Part shown: positions 58,953 through 64,000 of the stretch, piece after piece
Layout of the letters: every line of letters starts with the position of its first letter
How positions within the stretch are numbered: position 1 is the first letter of the stretch
Assembly (NCBI GenBank): GCA_036563805.1
Contig: DATCLS010000053.1
Location: 62,001-126,000 of the forward strand
Direction: 5' to 3'
From: DATCLS01 sp036563805
GTDB lineage: Bacteria > Actinomycetota > Acidimicrobiia > Acidimicrobiales > VFJN01
DNA: 64,000 nt
Notes under the pieces: model-generated
What the model saw: the letters and a program-made list of their open reading frames with translations, nothing else
Database searches by the model: none
Told to the model about the DNA's origin: nothing
Made by a program: the position numbers and the translations under genes

Positions 58953-59750
58953 ATGAGGGCCAAGGTGTTGACAGCCACCGCCGTAGCGGTGGCCTGTGTC
59001 ATTTCTGCGCAGGCGACGGCCGCCGGCGCGGTGACCGCCACCGGCCACACGACGGCCCAGGCGCCCCGCGACCCGGTCATCGTCGTCATGGGCACCGGAT
59101 CGTTCGAGTCGCCGCTCTCGATCCTCGACTACAATCCGCTGCTCGACCGCCTGCGGGCCGACGGCTACCGGGTGTACGGCTACCCGCTGCCCGGCGGTGG
59201 CCTGGGCGACATGCGCCAGACCTCGGCGTCCTTCGCCCGGTTCGTCGACACCGTGCTGGCCGAGACGGGGGCGAGGCGGGTCGACCTCGTCGGCCACTCC
59301 CAGGGCGGCCTGATCAGCCGCTACTACATCAAGTTCCTGGGTGGCGCCCACCGGGTCGACAGCCTCGTGGGCCTCGGCGTGCCCCACTACGGGTCGACAC
59401 TGGCCAACCTGGCCATGCTGTTCGGGCTCCTGAACTGCCTGGGCTTCCCGTTCTGCCAGCAGTCCGAGACCGGCTCCGAGTTCCTGCGCGACCTCAACGG
59501 CGACGACGACACGTTCGGCAGCGTCCGCTACACGAACATCGCCACGACGCTGGACCTCATCGTGCTGCCCTACACCAACTCGTTCCAGCGCAGCCCGGGG
59601 GCGGTCAACGTCACGGTCCAGGACCAGTGCCCGCTCCGCATCGTCGAGCACATCACGCTGGCGTCGGACTCCGCGGTCTACTCGGGGATCGTCGACGCCC
59701 TGGAGGGTCGGCCGATCACCCTGGAGTGCGGGCTGCTCCCCGTTCTCTAG
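58953..59750 (+). CDS. Secreted triacylglycerol lipase-type alpha/beta hydrolase
   Basis: A 265-residue enzyme with an N-terminal signal peptide (VLTATAVAVACVISAQATAAGA). The nucleophile Ser is in VGHSQGGLISRYY. TTLDLIVLPYTNSF fits the Asp region, and EHITLASD fits the catalytic His. The order and spacing fit secreted lipases that act on long-chain esters. Its ATG has GGGGACGGAG upstream. It diverges from an acyl-CoA ligase gene, and an acyl-CoA ligase follows, so it could supply fatty acids for activation (inference). Cys residues in NCLGFPFC may form a disulfide. Confidence 0.93.
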   Translation: MRAKVLTATAVAVACVISAQATAAGAVTATGHTTAQAPRDPVIVVMGTGSFESPLSILDYNPLLDRLRADGYRVYGYPLPGGGLGDMRQTSASFARFVDTVLAETGARRVDLVGHSQGGLISRYYIKFLGGAHRVDSLVGLGVPHYGSTLANLAMLFGLLNCLGFPFCQQSETGSEFLRDLNGDDDTFGSVRYTNIATTLDLIVLPYTNSFQRSPGAVNVTVQDQCPLRIVEHITLASDSAVYSGIVDALEGRPITLECGLLPVL

Positions 59751-59817
59751 CGTCTCTCGTGTCGTCTAGCCGTCTGAACCCCGATTCAACGGCTGGATCT
59801 GTGATTCACTGTCGCCC

Positions 59818-61509
59818 GTGTCCGGGAACGGGAACGTGTGGATCAGCGACAGCCAGACCACGGTCGTCGAGCTGCTCGACCGCCGGCTCGAGAGCGACCC
59901 CGACAGCGAGTACCTCGACGTGTGCGGCACCAAGGTGTCGGCCCGCGAGGTGGCCACCACGGCCAACCGTCTGGCCAACGCGCTGGCCGACCTCGGCGTC
60001 CGCCCGGGCGACCGGGTGGCCACGCTGATCGAGAACTCGGCCGAGGCGATGCTGGGCTGGTGGGGGGCGGTGCGCGCCGGGGCGGTGGCGGTGCCGATCA
60101 ACACCGCGTACAAAGGCGAGTACCTGCGCCACCAGCTGGCCGACTCCGGGGCCCGGGTGCTGATCGTCGCCGACGAGCTGGCCGACCGGGCCGTGCCGCT
60201 CGTCGACCAGCTCGACGATCTCGCCCACCTGGTGGTGGTCGGCGACCGGTCGGTGGTCGAGCGCGCTGCCGAAGGCACCGGCGCCGGCACGAAGGAGGGC
60301 GCCGGCACGGGCGCACCCCACGCCACCCCCACCCACGCCTGGGAGGACCTGCTGGGGGCCGACGACGCCCCGCCCCCGGTCACGATCCGCCCGTCCGATC
60401 TGGCCACGTTCATCTACACGGGCGGCACGACCGGCCCGTCCAAGGGCTGCATGCTCAGCCACAACTACCACGAGGCCCTCACCCGCCAGATCGGCATCTG
60501 CTGGCGGCGCACGGCGGACGACGTGGTGTGGACGCCGCTGCCGCTGTTCCACTTCAACGCCATCACCACGGCGGTGCTGGGGGCGCTGGTGTACGGCGGG
60601 CGCTCGGCCATCTACCGGCGCTTCTCGGTCAGCAACTTCTGGCCAGAGATGAACCGCACCGGGGCCACGATCACCTCGACGCTGGGCACGATGGCCTACC
60701 TGCTGGCCCACGACGTCGACCGGCCGGAGATGCCCCGGTCCGGCGCCCCCGAGGCCAACACGACGCTGCGGCTGATGGGGGCGGCGCCGCTGCCGGTGGA
60801 GGTGGACGAGCTGATCCGCCGCCGGTTCGGCATCGACACGTTCAGCGGCGCCTACGGGGTCACCGAGGCCAGCCTGATCTCGTGGCAGCCGCCGGGGGTG
60901 ACGAACAAGCCCAACGCCGCCGGCGTCGTCAACGACGAGTTCTTCGACGTGCGGATCTTCGACGACGACGACAACGAGCTGCCGTGGGGCACCGACGGCG
61001 AGATCGTCATCCGCCCCAAGCGCCCGCACGTGATGTTCGAGGGCTACTGGGGTCGGCCCGAGGCCACGGTCGAGGCCAGCCGCAACTGGTGGTACCACAC
61101 GGGCGACATCGGCCGGATCGACGAGGAGAACTACCTGTACTTCGTCGACCGCAAGGCCGACTACCTGCGTCGGCGGGGCGAGAACATCTCGAGCTTCGAG
61201 GTCGAGCGCATCCTCATGGGCCACGGCGCCCTGGCGGACGTGGCCGTGCACGCGGTGCCGAGCGAGCTGACCGAGGACGACCTCAAGATCACCGCCACCC
61301 TGGCCGAGGGCGCCACCCTCACCGAGGAGGAGCTGTTCCGGTGGTGCATCGACCAGCTGCCGTACTTCGCCCTGCCCCGCTACATCGAGTTCCGGGACGA
61401 GCTGCCCCGCAGCCCGGTGGGGCGGGTGCTCAAGCGCGAGCTGCGGGCCGAGGGGCCGGGCAACGCCTGGGACGCCGAGAAGTCCGGCATCACCTACGAG
61501 AAGCGCTGA
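59818..61509 (+). CDS. AMP-dependent acyl-CoA ligase (CaiC/FadD17-like)
   Basis: A 563-residue acyl-CoA ligase. Motifs are FIYTGGTTGPSKGCMLSH (phosphate loop), GAYGVTEASLISW, HTGDIGRIDEENYLYFVDRKADYLRRRGENISSFEVERI and the catalytic Lys in SPVGRVLKREL. The RRRGENISSFEVE segment is typical of the carnitine-CoA ligase/FadD17 branch. A short Thr/Gly-rich insert (about 155-175) lies in a loop. GTG start without a clear ribosome-binding site. Its 3' end overlaps the pentapeptide-repeat gene by 20 nt on the other strand. Confidence 0.94.
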   Translation: MSGNGNVWISDSQTTVVELLDRRLESDPDSEYLDVCGTKVSAREVATTANRLANALADLGVRPGDRVATLIENSAEAMLGWWGAVRAGAVAVPINTAYKGEYLRHQLADSGARVLIVADELADRAVPLVDQLDDLAHLVVVGDRSVVERAAEGTGAGTKEGAGTGAPHATPTHAWEDLLGADDAPPPVTIRPSDLATFIYTGGTTGPSKGCMLSHNYHEALTRQIGICWRRTADDVVWTPLPLFHFNAITTAVLGALVYGGRSAIYRRFSVSNFWPEMNRTGATITSTLGTMAYLLAHDVDRPEMPRSGAPEANTTLRLMGAAPLPVEVDELIRRRFGIDTFSGAYGVTEASLISWQPPGVTNKPNAAGVVNDEFFDVRIFDDDDNELPWGTDGEIVIRPKRPHVMFEGYWGRPEATVEASRNWWYHTGDIGRIDEENYLYFVDRKADYLRRRGENISSFEVERILMGHGALADVAVHAVPSELTEDDLKITATLAEGATLTEEELFRWCIDQLPYFALPRYIEFRDELPRSPVGRVLKRELRAEGPGNAWDAEKSGITYEKR

Positions 61510-61840
61510 CCCCACTGAGGCCCGCCCTCCAGGGATCCGCCCGAGGGTCGTCGCCGACCGTGATGCCCAGCGTCCCGAAGACGGCGAGGGCGAGCGGCAG
61601 CACCTGGTCGTGGCGGATGACCACGCCGCGCAGCGCCTCGGCGCTCCGCACGCCGGTGAGGTCGGACCCGTGCAGCGCGACGTCCGCGAGCGTGGCCCCC
61701 GGCAGCTCGGCCTCGGCCAGCGAGCAATCGAGGACCCGGGACCGCGACAGGGGCGCCTCCTCGGCCAGCGGGGTGAGGTCGTCGGGGACCCGCGGGGCCG
61801 TGATCGGGGCCGTCGGCGTCGCGCGCTGTGCTCCTCCCAT
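61490..61840 (-). CDS. Short pentapeptide-repeat-type protein
   Basis: A 116-residue protein. Residues about 35-75 (VLDCSLAEAELPGATLADVALHGSDLTGVRSAEALRGVVI) have the A(D/N)LxG rhythm of pentapeptide repeats. The C-terminal HDQVLPLALAVFGTLGITVGDD matches the usual capping end of such proteins. Most family members have more repeats, so this may be a shortened remnant. The 3' end overlaps the convergent acyl-CoA ligase gene. The start ATG is weakly supported. Confidence 0.6.
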   Translation of the reverse strand: MGGAQRATPTAPITAPRVPDDLTPLAEEAPLSRSRVLDCSLAEAELPGATLADVALHGSDLTGVRSAEALRGVVIRHDQVLPLALAVFGTLGITVGDDPRADPWRAGLSGVSASRR

Positions 61841-61868
61841 CCGCCGATCATTCCAGAGCCCGCCCGCG

Positions 61869-61874
61869 TAGCGT
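61869..61874 (+). promoter_or_regulatory. -10 box of leaderless DUF3291 gene
   Basis: TAGCGT lies 8 nt before ATG 61883, and there is no ribosome-binding site. Confidence 0.55.
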
Positions 61875-61882
61875 GCGGGGTG

Positions 61883-62344
61883 ATGGTGGGGTATCACGTT
61901 GCGCAGCTGAACATCGGGCGCCTCCGGGCTCCGCTCGACTCGCCGCAGCTGGCGGCGTTCGTCGAGGCCCTCGAGCCCGTGAACGCCCTGGCCGACAGGG
62001 CGCCGGGGTTCGTGTGGCGGCTGCAGACCGAGGAGGGCGACGCCACGGCCCTGCGGCCGTTCCCCGACGACATGATGCTCGTGAACATGAGCGTGTGGGA
62101 GTCGGTGGAGGCGCTGGCCGACTTCGTCTACCGCTCCGCACACCGCGACATCCTCCGGCGTCGCCGCGAGTTCTTCGAGCCGATGGAGGAGGCGTTCACG
62201 GTCCTGTGGTGGGTGCCGGCCGGGCACATCCCCACGGTCGAGGAGGCCAAGGAGCGTCTGGAGCGGCTCCGGCGCGACGGCCCGACCCCGGAGGCGTTCA
62301 CGTTCCGCACCCGCTTCCCGGCCCCCGACGAGGACGCGGCCTAG
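61883..62344 (+). CDS. DUF3291 family protein
   Basis: A 153-residue protein opening MVGYHVAQLNIGRLRAPLDSPQLAAFVEAL, with APGFVWRLQTEEGDATALRPF, MLVNMSVWESVEALADFVY and VLWWVPAGHIPTVEEAKERL. These match DUF3291, a small family with an ABM-like fold (dimeric alpha-beta barrel), often linked to antibiotic biosynthesis monooxygenases but of unknown function. The ATG at 61883 is 8 nt from a TAGCGT box. It is divergent from the pentapeptide gene and runs toward the beta-lactamase-family gene. Confidence 0.9.
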   Translation: MVGYHVAQLNIGRLRAPLDSPQLAAFVEALEPVNALADRAPGFVWRLQTEEGDATALRPFPDDMMLVNMSVWESVEALADFVYRSAHRDILRRRREFFEPMEEAFTVLWWVPAGHIPTVEEAKERLERLRRDGPTPEAFTFRTRFPAPDEDAA

Positions 62345-62364
62345 GGGACCGCGGGGAGCCGCCG

Positions 62365-63600
62365 CTACAGGTACGGCGGTGTCAGGTCGAGGGCCTGGTA
62401 GACGGCCCGGATGAGCCCGCGGCTCCGGGGGTCGCCCGACAGGCCGGCCAGCATGCGGTTCATCACGTAGGCGAACCCGATGCCGGCGGCGGGGTCGGCG
62501 AACGCCACCGAGCCGCCGCCCCCGAAGTGGCCGAACGCCCCGGCTCCACCGAAGCGGGCGAACCGGGAGGCGACCATGAACCCGAGCCCGAACGTGGACG
62601 GGAAGCCGAGCACCCGGTCCTCGCCTGACGTCTGGCAGGTCGACGCCGCGTCCACCTGGGCGGGCGTGAGAAGCGGGGCGGGCGGGGACCCGTCGACCGG
62701 CCCGACGACGGCAGCGTATAGGCGGGCGAGCGACCGGGCGTCGCCGACCGCGTTGAGGGCCGGCACCTCGGCGGCCCGGACCTTGGGCTGGTTGAACACC
62801 GAGTAGCCGAGGAAGCTGCCGGACACGCCGCCCAGCGTGCGGATCAGCAGCGAGTTGGGGCCGAGCAGCTTCTCGACCCGCTCGATGTAGAGGCTGGTGT
62901 CGTCCTCTTCCTCGTCGTCGGCCTCGTAGGGCCGGGCGGGGGCGTCCTGGAGGCCCCGGTTGGTGAGCGGGGCCACCCGGGCCTGCTCCTCGGGCGGCAG
63001 CCCGATCCACAGGTCGAGGCCCAGCGGGCCGGCGATCTCCTCGGCGAAGAACCGGCCCAGGGTGCGGCCCGTCACCCGCCGGACGACCTCGCCGATCAGC
63101 CAGCCGGAGGTCACGTGGTGGTAACCGTGGGCGGTCCCCAGCTCCCACAGGGGTTCCTGGGCCGCCAGGCTCTCGACCACCGGGTCCCAGGCCAGGGCCT
63201 GGCCCAGGGTGAGGTCGGCCTCGACGTACGGAAGGCCGGCCTTGTGGCACAGCAGCGACCGGATCGTGACGTCGCCCTTGCCGGCCTGGCCGAACTCGGG
63301 CCAGTACCGGGTCACGGGGGCGTCGAGCTCGAGCTCACCCCGCTGGACCAGCAGGTTGGCGACCACGGCCACCAGGCCCTTGCTCGTGGAGTACACGAGC
63401 TGGAGGGTGTCCTCGGTGTAAGGCTTGCCGGTCATCGCGTCGGCGACGCCGCCCCACAGGTCGACGACCTTGCAGCCGCCGACGTAGACGGCGCACGCCG
63501 CCCCTACCTCGTCGTAGTCGGCGAAGTTCCGGGTGAACGCTTCGCGCACCCCTTCGAAGCCGGCCGCGACGGTGCCCTCCACGGGCACCGTTCCTGCCAT
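62365..63600 (-). CDS. Serine hydrolase of the beta-lactamase (class C/EstB) family
   Basis: A 411-residue protein with the SxxK motif in YSTSKGL, the GYHHVTSGW segment (YxN position) and HFGGGGS (HxG). FEGVREAFTRNFADYDEVGAACAVYVGG and LWGGVADAMTGKPYTEDTLQLVYS are the usual family start. Members are esterases (EstB-like), carboxypeptidases or beta-lactamases; no signal peptide is visible, so esterase activity inside the cell is favoured. ATG 63600 has GAGGAGAC 7 nt upstream; a longer frame upstream lacks similarity. A TACATT sequence on the minus strand (about 63650) may be its -10 box. Confidence 0.93.
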   Translation of the reverse strand: MAGTVPVEGTVAAGFEGVREAFTRNFADYDEVGAACAVYVGGCKVVDLWGGVADAMTGKPYTEDTLQLVYSTSKGLVAVVANLLVQRGELELDAPVTRYWPEFGQAGKGDVTIRSLLCHKAGLPYVEADLTLGQALAWDPVVESLAAQEPLWELGTAHGYHHVTSGWLIGEVVRRVTGRTLGRFFAEEIAGPLGLDLWIGLPPEEQARVAPLTNRGLQDAPARPYEADDEEEDDTSLYIERVEKLLGPNSLLIRTLGGVSGSFLGYSVFNQPKVRAAEVPALNAVGDARSLARLYAAVVGPVDGSPPAPLLTPAQVDAASTCQTSGEDRVLGFPSTFGLGFMVASRFARFGGAGAFGHFGGGGSVAFADPAAGIGFAYVMNRMLAGLSGDPRSRGLIRAVYQALDLTPPYL

Positions 63601-63817
63601 GTCACCGTCTCCTCGTGTCCCGGTGAGATGCCCCTGCTCTCGGGCCGAATGTACTGGCTGTGACATCAGCCGCGCTGAACGAACGCCCAGCGTGGCGGGG
63701 GTGTCACGCTGGGGTCACGCAGCTCACGCCCGAGAAGGACGCCGAAGGAGACGCCGGGGGACGACGCCCGGCCTCGGCCCGCGACGACGCCGGCATCGCC
63801 CCCGGGACCGCGGTCGG

Positions 63818-64000
63818 TCAGGCGGTCGCCTGCGAGGCCAGCTTCCCGAGGTCGGCGCCCTTCTGCCGCCGCTGGATCCGGCCCGTGTCCATCGACCTGA
63901 CCGACACGTCGTGGCCCGCCGCCTCGGCCCGCAGCGCGCCCACCGTGCACGCCGACCGGGGGCGGTGGGCGAACGGGTCGTAGCTGTACCAGCGCATGGC
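63818..64000 (-). CDS. Partial gene of unknown function at window edge
   Basis: A frame open to the window edge, encoding MRWYSYDPFAHRPRSACTVGALR, then EAAGHDVSVRSMDTGRIQRRQKGADLGKLASQ, and ending at a TGA. Codon use is strongly GC in the third position, as in real genes here, so it is likely the C-terminal 60 residues of a longer protein. Only the final part is seen. I do not recognise the family. Confidence 0.65.
   Translation of the reverse strand, partial: AMRWYSYDPFAHRPRSACTVGALRAEAAGHDVSVRSMDTGRIQRRQKGADLGKLASQATA

Noticed and set aside
59775..59788. Inverted TGAA/TTCA upstream of the acyl-CoA ligase at 59818
   Set aside because: Only 4-bp arms with a mismatched centre; too weak to call an operator.
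63660..63983. Plus-strand frame of 107 residues at the window end
   Set aside because: The minus-strand frame ending at 63818 has better codon third-position use and is open to the edge, so the plus frame is probably its shadow.

Overview
The window is very GC-rich chromosomal DNA, with nearly every third codon position G or C. It encodes about 50 genes on both strands with short intergenic gaps. Gene content points to a free-living actinobacterium, and Acidimicrobiia is my best guess (inference). The supporting traits are ECF sigma/zinc anti-sigma pairs, a PadR regulator, a conservon-type histidine kinase, class III CoA-transferases, paired acyl-CoA dehydrogenases, a GlgX-TreY-TreZ trehalose operon and many leaderless genes with a TAnnnT -10 box 6-8 nt before the start codon. 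I saw no rRNA, tRNA, insertion sequence, integrase or CRISPR array.

Region 1 (1-9.1 kb) is housekeeping metabolism: the 3' end of sucD, two paralogous membrane proteins, purN, a coiled-coil protein, purH, a 946-residue repeat protein anchored in the membrane, folD and metF. Region 2 (9.1-16 kb) is a glgX-treY-treZ operon that makes trehalose from glycogen; treY seems to lack an ATG/GTG/TTG start. Region 3 (16-19.8 kb) is the best candidate for a poorly described system: a beta-class DNA methyltransferase with a fused nuclease-like tail, an overlapping gene with a possible nuclease core, and a self-inhibited Fic protein behind its own repeat-containing leaderless promoter.

Region 4 (19.9-34.1 kb) holds isocitrate dehydrogenase, a SpoU-type RNA methyltransferase, an N-acyl-D-amino-acid deacylase-like amidohydrolase, aldehyde dehydrogenase, an FAD oxidoreductase, a lipase-maturation-factor protein, an MgtE-like transporter, enoyl-CoA hydratase, an M50-like protease, an HD-domain protein that may be a di-iron oxygenase, and an aminotransferase. 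Region 5 (34.2-37.8 kb) is a sigma/anti-sigma pair followed by two metal-homeostasis units, each behind a riboswitch: a yybP-ykoY (Mn) element before an UPF0016 Mn exporter, and a cobalamin element before cbtB-cbtA.

Region 6 (37.9-63.6 kb) is dominated by CoA-thioester catabolism: three enoyl-CoA hydratases in the window overall, two CoA-transferase genes, two acyl-CoA dehydrogenases, two acyl-CoA ligases, a dienoyl-CoA-reductase-like SDR and a flavin monooxygenase. Regulators and several palindromic operator candidates are interspersed. The region also holds an esterase lipoprotein, a frameshifted secreted hydrolase, a solitary conservon-type kinase, a toxin-antitoxin pair, a secreted lipase, a short pentapeptide-repeat protein, a DUF3291 protein and a beta-lactamase-fold hydrolase. 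The window ends in an unidentified partial gene.

Small tandem duplications lie at or just after stop codons in at least four places, and several promoters are extremely compact. All calls come from reading the sequence; no database search was run.
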